Made by a program: the position numbers and the translations under genes. This document shows, piece by piece, positions 15,142 through 23,181 of a stretch of 30,877 nt of DNA; positions within the stretch are counted from its first letter, which is position 1, and each line of letters opens with the position of its first letter. Under the pieces are notes generated by a model. The model was not told the DNA's origin and made no database searches. It was given only the letters and a program-made list of their open reading frames with translations. Source of the stretch: an uncultured Acidimicrobiaceae bacterium (GTDB taxonomy: Bacteria; Actinomycetota; Acidimicrobiia; Acidimicrobiales; Bog-793); NCBI GenBank assembly GCA_903907185.1, contig CAIVND010000025.1, positions 1 to 30,877 of the forward strand. Direction: 5' to 3'.

Positions 15142-16845
15142 ATGGCGACTACTCCACCGAACCCAACCACAAAGAGCCTAAAAATCCACTCCCAGGATGT
15201 GACGGAGGGCCCGAGAAAAGCCGCGGCGCGAGCGATGCTTCGTGCGGTTGGCATGGGCGATGAGGATTTCTCAAAGCCACAGATCGGTATCGCCTCGACC
15301 TGGAACGAGGTCACCCCTTGCAATATGTCTATCGACCGCCTTGCCCAGCGCGCGAAGGCTGGCGTGCGTTAGGCTGGTGGCTATCCACTCGAGTTCCTTA
15401 CGATTACCGTCTCCGATGGCATCTCGATGGGCCACGAGGGAATGCGTGCCTCACTCGTTAGTCGAGAGGTCATCACCGATTCCGTCGAGACCGTTATGCA
15501 CGCTGAGCGGTTCGACGGATTTGTTGGACTCGCAGGATGTGACAAGTCGCTTCCGGCCATGTTGATGGCTGCGGCCCGACTCGATCTTCCGATGGTCTTT
15601 GTCTACGCAGGTTCGATCATGCCCGGTCATTACCTCGATCAGACCCTCGATATCGTCAGCGTCTTTGAGGCGATTGGCGCGCACGCGGCCGGCCAAATCG
15701 ATGACGAGATGCTCTATCAGATTGAAAAACATGCCTGTCCAGGCGAGGGTGCCTGCGCGGGGATGTTCACCGCGAACACGATGGCCGCGATCGGTGAAGC
15801 GATCGGTATGTCTCTTCTCGCTGGCGCCTCAGCTCCTGCGATCGATGGACGGCGTGATGAAGTTGCCTTTGACTCGGGACGCGCAGTGATCCGACAGCTC
15901 GAGCTTGGCATCCGCCCGCGGCAGATCATGACGATGAAGGCCTTTGAGAATGCGATCGCCGTCACGATGGCACTCGGTGGTTCGACGAATGCCGTGCTCC
16001 ATCTTCTGGCGATCGCCAATGAGGCACAGGTAGATCTCAATATCGATGACTTTACGAGGATCGGTAAGCGCGTCCCGCACTTTGCCGACATGAAGCCGCA
16101 TGGAAAGTTTCACATGCTCGATCTCGATCGAGTCGGTGGCGTGCCGGTGGTGCTCAAGATGTTGCTCGATGCGGGCCATCTCCATGGTGACGTTATGACC
16201 TGTAACGGCTACACCATGGGTGAGAACCTGGAAAGTCTCAATCCACCGCCGCCCGATGGAGTGGTCGTGCATCCCATTGAGTCTCCAATCCATGCTCAGG
16301 GTGGCATCGTGATCCTGCGCGGCAGCCTGGCCCCGAAGGGCGCCGTGGTAAAGATCGCCGGCACCGACCTTTCGAGCTTTGATGGTCCCGCCCGTGTCTT
16401 TGATGGTGAGGCGCTTGCGATGGACGCGATTATGGACGGCAAGATCAATCCCGGTGACGTGATTGTCATCCGCTACGAGGGCCCAAAGGGTGGTCCAGGT
16501 ATGCGCGAGATGCTCGCGATTACCGGTGCGCTCACCGGCGCTGGACTCGGCGGCGCCTGCGCCTTGGTAACCGACGGTCGGTTCTCCGGTGGGACGCGTG
16601 GATTCTGTATCGGCCACGTCGCCCCTGAGGCAAGTGTTGGTGGCCCGATCGGTCTTGTAGCTGAGGGTGATCGCATCGTTATTGATGCCAACACCGGCAT
16701 CATCGATCTGATCGTCGATGAGGCCGAGCTTGCGAAGCGCAGCGAGGCATGGGTGCCCCTTGAGCCTCGCTACAAGACCGGTGTGCTTGCAAAGTATGCG
16801 CGCCTCGCAACGGGCGCCGAGCGCGGAGCAATTACCGAGGCATAG
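15142..16845 (+). pseudogene. ilvD: Dihydroxy-acid dehydratase interrupted by an in-frame amber codon
   Basis: IlvD dehydrates the dihydroxy acids of the valine/isoleucine pathway using a [2Fe-2S] cluster. The frame spans 567 codons, the normal IlvD length, but codon 77 is TAG (15370-15372). Before it the sequence ends ...RLAQRAKAGVR; after it AGGYPLEFLTITVSDGISMG continues in the same frame. The family usually reads GVR-E/A-AGG here, so a single GAG-to-TAG change would explain it. Cluster cysteines C60 (NEVTPCN), C133 (GLAGCDKS) and C205 (GEGACAGMFTANTM) all remain, and no other damage is visible. Without readthrough only a 76-residue fragment would be made. The next in-frame ATG, at 15427, would drop C60. 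Possible explanations are a recent mutation, a sequencing error or suppression. TAG is a common normal stop in this window, so code reassignment is unlikely. The start follows the TAGTCT box. Confidence 0.9.
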
Positions 16846-16911
16846 GGCTTGGTCTTCAGTGTGGTCCGTGTGTCGTTCGCCTGACAGAGCTCAGCGGTAC
16901 CCTGTAGTTGA

Positions 16912-16927
16912 GTCGTGACGTCGCGAC
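16912..16927 (+). repeat. 16-base imperfect palindrome upstream of the DUF4232-like gene
   Basis: GTCGTGACGTCGCGAC is its own reverse complement apart from one mismatched pair, centred on GACGTC. It lies 17 bases before the ATG at 16944, a plausible operator or small hairpin. No U-run follows, so it is not a terminator. Confidence 0.4.
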
Positions 16928-16943
16928 AAACTGGGGTAGATCG

Positions 16944-17522
16944 ATGAACAATTTTGGAGCTCTTGTTGTACGAGTTCGGCGCGTCGTTTTTGCACCGATG
17001 CTGATTGGCTTGGCAATCGGTGGACCGGCCTTTGGCCTATCGAACGTGGCCTCTGCGACGACGGTCTCTTCGAGTCAGATGGGCATCGCCGCTTTGCCGG
17101 CAAACTGTTCGACGAACCGGCTCGTGATCTGGATCAACACTCAGGCAAACGGGGCAGCGGGAAGCAGTTTCTACAACCTCGAGTTCACGAACCTCTCCGC
17201 GAAGTCCTGTCTGTTGGCGGGTTATCCGGGAGTTTCGGCGGTGAATCTTGGGGGACACCAAGACGGGAGTTCAGCGGCACGCAATGCCGTGATCGTTCCG
17301 AAGGCCGTCACGCTCGCTCATGGCCAGAGTGCCGTCGCGATCTTGCAGATCACCAATACCGCGAACTATCCATCATCTTCGTGCCATAGCGGACTCGCGG
17401 CCGGACTACGGGTCTATCCACCGAACCAGTCGATCGCCAAGGTGGTTCCCGTTCCCTTCGCCGCGTGTCTCGCGACAAGCGAGAGCTACCTCCACATCGA
17501 GGCGGTGCAGCTCGCTCACTAA
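16944..17522 (+). CDS. Secreted DUF4232-like protein
   Basis: A 192-residue exported protein. Residues 1-40 form a signal peptide: basic start (VRVRR), hydrophobic core (VVFAPMLIGLAIGG) and a likely signal peptidase site after NVASA. The mature part has the actinobacterial DUF4232 pattern: a first Cys (LPANCSTNRLVIW), then YNLEFTNLSAKSCLLAGYPGVSAVNLGG, a VTLAHGQSAVAILQITN strand and two more cysteines (SSSCHSG, FAACLATS). Four cysteines suggest two disulfides. Function is unknown. The ATG at 16944 was chosen over an in-frame TTG at 16908 because it begins the signal peptide and follows GGGG (16933) by seven bases; TGGGGT six bases before it could also act as a -10 box. It sits between ilvD and the ilvB attenuator without obvious relation to either. 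Confidence 0.82.
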   Translation: MNNFGALVVRVRRVVFAPMLIGLAIGGPAFGLSNVASATTVSSSQMGIAALPANCSTNRLVIWINTQANGAAGSSFYNLEFTNLSAKSCLLAGYPGVSAVNLGGHQDGSSAARNAVIVPKAVTLAHGQSAVAILQITNTANYPSSSCHSGLAAGLRVYPPNQSIAKVVPVPFAACLATSESYLHIEAVQLAH

Positions 17523-17529
17523 CACGCCC

Positions 17530-17558
17530 TTGTGGAGTAGGAGATTCTCTGCAAAGAT
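17530..17558 (+). promoter_or_regulatory. Putative promoter of the ilvBNC leader
   Basis: TTGTGG (17530-17535) and AAAGAT (17553-17558) are separated by 17 bases. The leader ATG follows seven bases after the -10 box, so the leader peptide would be translated from the very 5' end. The arrangement equals that of the leuA leader promoter; the individual hexamers are imperfect. Confidence 0.5.
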
Positions 17559-17565
17559 ACGGGTG

Positions 17566-17601
17566 ATGTCAAAATTTTCACTGGTAGTAGTACTGAGCTA
17601 G
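17566..17601 (+). CDS. ilvBNC attenuator leader peptide (MSKFSLVVVLS)
   Basis: A tiny 11-residue open frame directly before a hairpin and an intrinsic terminator, upstream of ilvB. Codons 6-10 read CTG GTA GTA GTA CTG, that is Leu-Val-Val-Val-Leu, the end products of the pathway. Scarce charged Val- or Leu-tRNA would stall the ribosome here, the classic logic of ilv/leu attenuation, also known for ilvBNC in Corynebacterium. No Shine-Dalgarno is visible, which fits a leaderless start behind AAAGAT. Expression of the peptide is inferred. Confidence 0.75.
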   Translation: MSKFSLVVVLS

Positions 17602-17630
17602 CGCACACCGGCCAAAGCCGTCTGTGCGCT
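17600..17630 (+). promoter_or_regulatory. ilvB leader hairpin overlapping the leader stop codon
   Basis: AGCGCACA (17600-17607) pairs perfectly with TGTGCGCT (17623-17630). A second stem, CGGC/GCCG (17609-17612 with 17617-17620), sits inside. The 5' arm begins within the leader TAG, so a terminating ribosome would open it. It corresponds to the pause or 1:2 hairpin of attenuators. Confidence 0.7.
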
Positions 17631-17632
17631 CG

Positions 17633-17658
17633 CGACCTCCCGATGGGAGGTCGTTTTT
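17633..17658 (+). terminator. Intrinsic terminator/attenuator before ilvB
   Basis: CGACCTCCC (17633-17641), loop GAT, and GGGAGGTCG (17645-17653) form a perfect 9-base-pair stem followed by TTTTT (17654-17658). It lies 88 bases before the ilvB ATG and two bases after the leader hairpin. It may also stop transcripts from the upstream secreted-protein gene. I could not find by eye a convincing antiterminator pairing. Confidence 0.88.
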
Positions 17659-17746
17659 ATTTCCCCCCTAGAATGATGGGCCGTATTGGCCGGGGGTTGG
17701 GCAGATCGACGATACGAAGATGGAATAGGGAGAGTTGAGGGGAGCC

Positions 17747-19486
17747 ATGAAACTCACCGGAGCACAGGCACTGATCAAGAGTCTTGAACGCGAGGGCGTT
17801 GAGGTACTCTTCGGCCTGCCCGGAGGAGCGATCCTTCCGGTCTATGACCCCATCATCGATTCCTCGATCCGTCACATCTTGGTCCGCCACGAACAGGGTG
17901 CAGGCCACGCTGCCGAAGGGTACGCGCAGGTAACCGGCCGTCCGGGTGTCGCCATGGTGACCAGTGGTCCTGGCGCGACGAATATCGTCACCGCTCTTGC
18001 TGATGCCTACATGGACTCGGTACCGATTGTCGTGATCACAGGTCAGGTTGCCACGACCTCCATCGGCACCGACGCGTTCCAAGAGGTAGATACCACAGGC
18101 ATCACGGCATCGGTGACCAAGCACAACTGGCTGATCACCGATGCGAACGACATCTCGCGGATTGTCGCTGAGGCATTTCATGTTGCGACCACCGGGCGAC
18201 CAGGGCCCGTGCTCATCGACTTCCCGAAGGACGTTGCCAACGCGACGATCGACTACGAGGAGCCCGGAGAGCTGGAACTTCCTGGCTACCGTGTGGCGAG
18301 CGCACCCGATGAGCGTTCGGTCGCGGCTGCCGTTGAGCTCATCGCGGCCGCAGAGCGCCCAGTGCTCTACGTCGGTGGTGGGGTCATCAAGGCAGACGCA
18401 GCGAAGGAACTCGCGCACTTTGTTGGGTTGACCGGAATCCCCGTGACGACCACCTTGATGGCTCGCGGCGCCTATCCCGATGCCGAGGCGCTTCACCTCG
18501 GAATGCCCGGAATGCATGGCGCCTTTGCTGCTGTTACCGCAATTCAGCGCTGTGATCTTTTGATCTCCTTCGGGGCACGTTTTGATGATCGCGTGACCGG
18601 TCGGGTCGAGGACTTTGCCAAGGGGGCAAAGGTCATTCATGTCGATATCGACCGTGCGGAGATCGGCAAGGTCAGACGTCCAGAGGTGGGGATCGTTGCG
18701 GACTGCCGGCTTGCGATATCAGCGCTCAACGAACAGATTGCGAAGAACAGTGCCGCGCAGTCACGTGACCGGATTGCGACCTGGGTCGAGCGCTGTCTCG
18801 ATTGGAAGCAGCGCTTTCCCTTCACCTATGAGGGTGCGGGAACCGCAGCTCCTGGTGACATCGGACGGATCAAGCCACAGTTTGTTGTGGAGGAGCTCCG
18901 GCGGTTGACGCCACCGGAGACGATCTTGGTCGCTGGAGTTGGCCAGCATCAGATGTGGGCAGCGCAACACTGGGGCTTTGTCGACCCGCGCAGCTGGGTG
19001 AACTCGGGTGGACTTGGAACGATGGGATTTGCGGTGCCCGCAGCGATCGGCGCAAAGGTTGGCTGCCCATCCAAGATGGTGTGGGCGGTCGATGGAGACG
19101 GCTGTTTCCAGATGACCGCGCAGGAGCTCGTCACCGCGAGCTCGGAGCGCATCCCGGTCAAGATCGCAATCTTGAATAATGCCTACCTCGGCATGGTCCG
19201 CCAGTGGCAGCACATGTTCTATGAACAGCGCTACTCCGAGGTCTACCTCTCACCGGATCTCCCCGACTATGTGAAGTGGGCGGAGGCGATGGGTTGTGTC
19301 GGCCTCCGAGTCACCGATCCCAAGGACGTAGCGGCTGCAATCGAACAGGCAAACGCGGTCAATGATCGGCCCGTCGTCGTGGACTTCCGGACCGATTCAA
19401 TGGAGCACGTCTTCCCGATGGTTCCTGCGGGCGCTTCGAACGATGAGATCCTCGTCCACCCAAGTCAGGCGGACCAACCACGATGA
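17747..19486 (+). CDS. ilvB: Acetolactate synthase, large catalytic subunit
   Basis: Thiamine-diphosphate enzyme that condenses pyruvate with pyruvate or 2-oxobutyrate, the first common step of valine, leucine and isoleucine synthesis. The 579 residues show the three TPP-family domains: N-terminal PYR with FGLPGGAILPVYD and the catalytic E49 in RHEQGAGHAAEGYA; central RPVLYVGGGVIKADA; and C-terminal PP with the ThDP/Mg motif DGDGCFQMTAQEL (449-461) and ILNN at 475-478. The ATG at 17747 has a strong GAGGGGAG site (17737-17744); a TTG at 17735 is in frame but lies before it. Transcription must pass the attenuator at 17566-17658. A TAGAAT hexamer at 17669-17674, past the terminator, could be a second promoter that avoids it. 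It overlaps ilvN as ATGA. Confidence 0.97.
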   Translation: MKLTGAQALIKSLEREGVEVLFGLPGGAILPVYDPIIDSSIRHILVRHEQGAGHAAEGYAQVTGRPGVAMVTSGPGATNIVTALADAYMDSVPIVVITGQVATTSIGTDAFQEVDTTGITASVTKHNWLITDANDISRIVAEAFHVATTGRPGPVLIDFPKDVANATIDYEEPGELELPGYRVASAPDERSVAAAVELIAAAERPVLYVGGGVIKADAAKELAHFVGLTGIPVTTTLMARGAYPDAEALHLGMPGMHGAFAAVTAIQRCDLLISFGARFDDRVTGRVEDFAKGAKVIHVDIDRAEIGKVRRPEVGIVADCRLAISALNEQIAKNSAAQSRDRIATWVERCLDWKQRFPFTYEGAGTAAPGDIGRIKPQFVVEELRRLTPPETILVAGVGQHQMWAAQHWGFVDPRSWVNSGGLGTMGFAVPAAIGAKVGCPSKMVWAVDGDGCFQMTAQELVTASSERIPVKIAILNNAYLGMVRQWQHMFYEQRYSEVYLSPDLPDYVKWAEAMGCVGLRVTDPKDVAAAIEQANAVNDRPVVVDFRTDSMEHVFPMVPAGASNDEILVHPSQADQPR

Positions 19487-19989
19487 CCAACCTCACCGCA
19501 CAGACCAGACACCATCTGGTGACCGCACGGGTGGAGAACAAGGCTGGCGTCCTCTTACGGGTGGCTGGTCTGTTCTCTCGGCGTGGCTACAACATCATCT
19601 CGCTCGCCGTTGCTCCAACTGATGATCCCGCATTTTCACGGATCTCGATCGTGGTCGATGTTGAATCGAACCTTCTTCAGCAGGTGATCGACCAGCTCGA
19701 CAAACTTATCAATGTGGTGGCGATCACCGAGCTTGACCCTGAAGAGGCAACGCAGGCGGAGCTCTTACTTGCGACGCTTGCGAGGTCGGTGGAACACGAC
19801 GCAGACCTTGGCGTGTTGATCCAATCTGCCGGCGCCTCCATTGTGGAGATGACCGACCAGGCAACCACCATCCAGCTGGTCGCCGAGCCGACGGTTTTGG
19901 ATGACTTTGAGGAAAAGCTAAGGTCATATGGCATCTCAGAGCTCCAGCGGACGGGCGCCGTAGCGCTCCCAAGGCTGGTTCAGCTCTAA
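19483..19989 (+). CDS. ilvN: Acetolactate synthase, small regulatory subunit
   Basis: Regulatory subunit that stimulates IlvB and mediates feedback inhibition by branched-chain amino acids. The 168-residue length is normal. An ACT domain occupies about 10-85, with HHLVTARVENKAGVLLRVAGLFSRRGYNI at its start; the Gly- and Asn-containing turn (GYNIISLAV) is the usual valine site. The C-terminal domain (about 90-165) contains RSVEHDADLGVLIQ and FEEKLRSYGISELQRTGAVAL. The ATG overlaps the ilvB stop by four bases, so the subunits are translationally coupled. An 89-base gap with a strong hairpin separates it from ilvC. Confidence 0.97.
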   Translation: MTNLTAQTRHHLVTARVENKAGVLLRVAGLFSRRGYNIISLAVAPTDDPAFSRISIVVDVESNLLQQVIDQLDKLINVVAITELDPEEATQAELLLATLARSVEHDADLGVLIQSAGASIVEMTDQATTIQLVAEPTVLDDFEEKLRSYGISELQRTGAVALPRLVQL

Positions 19990-20025
19990 CACTTCGGCAC
20001 CGACAGACTGCAAGTGCCTGGTTTT

Positions 20026-20046
20026 GGTTCCCGATGCCCGGGAACC
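20026..20046 (+). promoter_or_regulatory. Stable hairpin in the ilvN-ilvC gap
   Basis: GGTTCCCG (20026-20033) pairs perfectly with CGGGAACC (20039-20046) around a five-base loop. No U-run follows and it ends 32 bases before the ilvC ATG. It may affect mRNA processing or stability or reduce read-through; a true terminator is less likely. Confidence 0.6.
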
Positions 20047-20078
20047 GGTTCGAAAGACATGAAAGAGGTAGCAACGCA

Positions 20079-21113
20079 ATGCCAACGCTCTACTACGAAA
20101 AAGACGCTGATCGTTCTCTGATCAACGATCGTAAGGTCGCCATTATTGGTTATGGCTCACAGGGCCACGCCCATGCGTTGAACCTTCGTGACTCGGGTAT
20201 CGATGTCCGCGTTGGTCTGCGTGCTGGATCAAGTTCACGGTCGAAGGCAGAGGCCGCGGGACTTCGTGTCCTTGACATCGCGGACGCCGCGAAAGAGGCG
20301 GATGCGATCATGTTGCTTTTGCCCGATACTGACCAGGCAGATGTCTACGAGCGCGACATCGCTCCAAATCTGAAGGATGGCGACGCGCTGCTCTTCGCGC
20401 ATGGATTCAATATCCGTTACAAGTCGATCGTTCCGCCAACGACAGTTGATGTTGCAATGATCGCACCAAAGGGTCCGGGGCACCTCGTTCGGCGTACCTA
20501 TGTTGAGGGCGGAGGTGTGCCCGCACTCATCGCAGTGGAGAACGACGCCACCGGCGGTGCGAAGGGCCTCGCCCTCGCGTACGCGGATGCGATTGGAGCC
20601 ACCCGAGCCGGCGTGCTCGAGACCACCTTTACCGAGGAGACCGAGACCGATCTCTTTGGCGAGCAGGTTGTGCTCTGTGGCGGACTAACGGCGCTGATTA
20701 CCGCTGGATTCGAGACACTTGTAGCCGCTGGCTACCAGCCTGAGTCGGCCTACTTTGAGTGTCTGCACGAGACAAAGCTGATCGTTGACCTCATGTATGA
20801 GCAGGGAATCGCCGGCATGCGTTTTTCGATCTCCTCAACCGCTGAGTACGGGGACCTCACACGCGGCCCCCGCATCATCAACGACGCGGTGCGCGCCGAG
20901 ATGCGCAAGGTTCTCGATGAGATTCAAGATGGTCGCTTTGCCACGGAGTGGATTAATGAGAACAAGACCGGACTGAAGAACTACCGCGAACTTCAGGAGA
21001 AGGGACGCGAGCATCCGATCGAGAAGATCGGTGCACAGCTGCGGTCCATGATGCCGTTCATCTCACGGGGTCGAGAGCGTCTCGAAGATATCTCCGGAGG
21101 ACTTGAGTCCTAA
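20079..21113 (+). CDS. ilvC: Ketol-acid reductoisomerase, class I
   Basis: Isomerises and reduces acetolactate or acetohydroxybutyrate with NADPH and Mg2+. The 344 residues match short class I KARI. The Rossmann motif IIGYGSQGHAHALNLRDSG is at 22-40. The beta2-alphaB loop is LRAGSSSRSKAEAAG with R48 and serines 51-53, which favours NADPH. APKGPGHLVRRTYVEGGGVP and the knotted C-terminal domain with ECLHETKLIVDLMYEQG and SSTAEYGDLTRGPRI carry the metal-binding acidic residues. AAAGAGGT (20062-20069) gives a ribosome site ten bases from the ATG; upstream in-frame codons to 20034 are not family sequence. It is the third gene of ilvBNC. Confidence 0.97.
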   Translation: MPTLYYEKDADRSLINDRKVAIIGYGSQGHAHALNLRDSGIDVRVGLRAGSSSRSKAEAAGLRVLDIADAAKEADAIMLLLPDTDQADVYERDIAPNLKDGDALLFAHGFNIRYKSIVPPTTVDVAMIAPKGPGHLVRRTYVEGGGVPALIAVENDATGGAKGLALAYADAIGATRAGVLETTFTEETETDLFGEQVVLCGGLTALITAGFETLVAAGYQPESAYFECLHETKLIVDLMYEQGIAGMRFSISSTAEYGDLTRGPRIINDAVRAEMRKVLDEIQDGRFATEWINENKTGLKNYRELQEKGREHPIEKIGAQLRSMMPFISRGRERLEDISGGLES

Positions 21114-21260
21114 TCGAGCAGATGCTCAAACTCGTTCACGCTTGCGTGGTCGAGTGTCAATGACATAGCTGGCATCAGCGATCGGTAGCTGGTGGTTTGC
21201 GAGAGTTTGGCAGCGAGATGGCTTCGTCGGATTGGCGACTTCCAGGAGGTGTATCAAAGA

Positions 21261-21974
21261 ATGGAAACTCCCGGTTCGACGGTCGTGTTGATTCATGGTT
21301 CGCGACATGATGGATGGTGCTGGCACCTGGTGCAGGAGCAACTTTCGGCACTCGGGATCACCTCGGTTGCCCCCGATCTGCCCTTTACGAGCATGGCGGA
21401 TGATCTCGATGTTGTCCGGGAGGTTGTCGCAGATCTTCCTGGTCGGGTCACTCTTGTTGGCCATTCACGCAGTGGCCGTCTCTTGAGTTCGCTGATTGAG
21501 CTCGCACCAAAGGTCAATCATCTCGTCTACCTGGCGGCGTTCCTCCTCGAGGAGGGGGAGGTTTTTCCGCCAAAGAGACGTCCAACGAAGATGACGCAGT
21601 TCCAAGCGGGCGGTGATCAGTTGCTGGAGTTCCCTCTCGCTCGCGACATCTTTTACCACGACTGCGAGGAGGAGCTCGCCCTTGCAGCGTGGAAGAGACT
21701 TCGGACAGTTCCCCTGACGTCGAAGTTCCAGCCGGTGACCAGCCGCGCCGCATGGCGTGCCATACCGTCGACCTACATCGTCTGCTCAGACGATCACTGC
21801 ATCCATCCCGATGACCAACGCGATATGAGCGTCCATGCAGGAGCTGTCTATGAGATCAGCTCCTCGCACAGTCCATTTCTCTCGAGACCCAAAGAGCTCG
21901 CCGAACTCATTGTGCGGTCCAATGAAAGTGCAACGTTGAAGCACAGTGCACCGCCGGAGCCTTTTGGAAGTTAG
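21261..21974 (+). CDS. Alpha/beta hydrolase, esterase-like
   Basis: A 237-residue soluble hydrolase. TVVLIHGSRHDGWCWH (8-23) is the oxyanion region. S69 in GHSRSG is the nucleophile, D177 or D178 in CSDDHCIHP the acid, and H203 in SSSHSPFLS the catalytic His. The pattern HGSRHDGWCWHLV...GHSxSG...SSHSPFLS resembles the plant-type methylesterase/hydroxynitrile-lyase group and its bacterial relatives. The substrate is unknown. The ATG at 21261 is chosen because a perfect AGGAGGT lies at 21244-21250; the frame is open further upstream to 21192, but without family features. It converges with serC and the two stops overlap within TTAG (21971-21974). Confidence 0.87.
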   Translation: METPGSTVVLIHGSRHDGWCWHLVQEQLSALGITSVAPDLPFTSMADDLDVVREVVADLPGRVTLVGHSRSGRLLSSLIELAPKVNHLVYLAAFLLEEGEVFPPKRRPTKMTQFQAGGDQLLEFPLARDIFYHDCEEELALAAWKRLRTVPLTSKFQPVTSRAAWRAIPSTYIVCSDDHCIHPDDQRDMSVHAGAVYEISSSHSPFLSRPKELAELIVRSNESATLKHSAPPEPFGS

Positions 21975-23101
21975 CCGAGGTGTCCAATGACGAAGTCGAT
22001 GCACTTGGTCAGTGACCGGACATCTTCTGGTTCAATGCCGGGGAACATCGAGATGCGTAGCTGATTGCGACCGAGCTTGCGGTAGGGCTCCGTGTCAACG
22101 ATGCCATTTGCCCGGAGCGCCTTAGCGATCTCCGCTGCATCGATCTCGTCGACGAAGTCGATCGTTCCCACGACCTTCGAGCGTTCTTCGGGCTTGCTCA
22201 CAAATGGTGTTGCGACACTCGAGGACTCCGCCCACTCATAGAGGATGTTCGACGAGGCAGTAGATCTGCCCGCTGACCAGGTGAGGCCGCCGTTGGCGTT
22301 GAACCATTCGAGTTGATCGGCGAACAGCGCAAGCGTAACGAGCGCTGGCGTGTTGTAGGTCTGGTTGAGTCGTGAGTTTTCGATGGCGATGTTGAGATCG
22401 AGGAACGGTGGGATGTAACGTCCGGAGCCACCGATGGCTACGGATCGAGCGATCGCCGCGGGTGACATGATTGCGATCCAGAGCCCTCCGTCAGAGCCAA
22501 AGCACTTCTGCGGTGCGAAGTAGTACACGTCGGTCTCGGCGATATCCACCTGGATTCCGCCAGCCGCTGAGGTGCCGTCGACAACGACAAGACCTGTTGC
22601 TGGTGCACCATCGTCGTGTGTTGGCCGAGCGATATCCATCATGACGCCAGTTGAGGTCTCATTGTGGGTGAGTCCGTAGAGGTCGATATCGTGCTGCGCA
22701 ATTGCCGTGGGGTGCGTACCAGTCTCGGAGCTAATAACAACCGGGTCGTCGAGAAAGGGTGCCATCTCTGAAGACTGTGCGAACTTGGAGGAGAACTCGC
22801 CAAAGGAGAGATGCTGGCTCTTCTTTTCGATGAGACCAAAGGTGGCGATCTCCCAGAACGCCGTCGATCCACCGTTACCGAGGACAACTTCGTATCCCTC
22901 GGGGGTCGAAAAGAGTTCACTTACCCCGGTACGGACGCGGCCAACCATGTCTTTGACGGTGGCCTGGCGGTGCGAGGTGCCGAGGTAGCTCGGTGCGATA
23001 TCCATCAGATTCGCAAGCGCTTCAGCCCGCACCTTCGATGGGCCAGCCCCGAATCGGCCATCTGATGGGAGCAGTTCCTTAGGTAGTTCGATCGATGCCA
23101 T
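21971..23101 (-). CDS. serC: Phosphoserine aminotransferase
   Basis: PLP enzyme making 3-phosphoserine from 3-phosphohydroxypyruvate and glutamate, the second step of serine synthesis. The 376 residues follow the actinobacterial SerC pattern: LPSDGRFGAGPSKVR near the N-terminus, GTSHRQATVKDMV (41-53), LGNGGSTAFWE (74-84), VVVDGTSAAGG and the PLP lysine K199 in YFAPQKCFGSDGG. YNTPAL and RISMFPGIEPEDV at the end agree. The ATG at 23101 was chosen because GGAGAGGG lies just upstream on the minus strand (23104-23111); the frame stays open to 23197 but without family features. It is divergent from the aminotransferase gene and tail-overlaps the esterase. SerA is encoded 1.5 kb away. Confidence 0.96.
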   Translation of the reverse strand: MASIELPKELLPSDGRFGAGPSKVRAEALANLMDIAPSYLGTSHRQATVKDMVGRVRTGVSELFSTPEGYEVVLGNGGSTAFWEIATFGLIEKKSQHLSFGEFSSKFAQSSEMAPFLDDPVVISSETGTHPTAIAQHDIDLYGLTHNETSTGVMMDIARPTHDDGAPATGLVVVDGTSAAGGIQVDIAETDVYYFAPQKCFGSDGGLWIAIMSPAAIARSVAIGGSGRYIPPFLDLNIAIENSRLNQTYNTPALVTLALFADQLEWFNANGGLTWSAGRSTASSNILYEWAESSSVATPFVSKPEERSKVVGTIDFVDEIDAAEIAKALRANGIVDTEPYRKLGRNQLRISMFPGIEPEDVRSLTKCIDFVIGHLG

Positions 23102-23181
23102 TTCCCTCTCCAGTTCCACAACGGGCCCCGCTCCCGCTCTCGGTTTTATCCCCACAAGTTGTCTGTGTAAGCATGTCAGGT

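Noticed and set aside
15370..15372. TAG as a sense codon (recoding or pyrrolysine)
   Set aside because: Many genes in the window end in TAG (murA, ligA, gatB, ilvD itself and others), and no suppressor context or pyl gene is visible, so reassignment is unlikely.
17669..17674. TAGAAT hexamer between the attenuator and ilvB as a definite second promoter
   Set aside because: The hexamer is good but no -35 element is found at the right distance, so it is only mentioned as a possibility in the ilvB entry.
17657..18640. Long open frame of 327 codons on the minus strand over ilvB
   Set aside because: It mirrors ilvB, has low-complexity composition and no recognisable motif. Similar shadows exist at 15829-16617, 27826-28596 and 27896-29230.
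21116..21127. Inverted repeat GAGCA-GA-TGCTC just after ilvC as a terminator
   Set aside because: The loop is only two bases and no U-run follows; it cannot be a proper intrinsic terminator.
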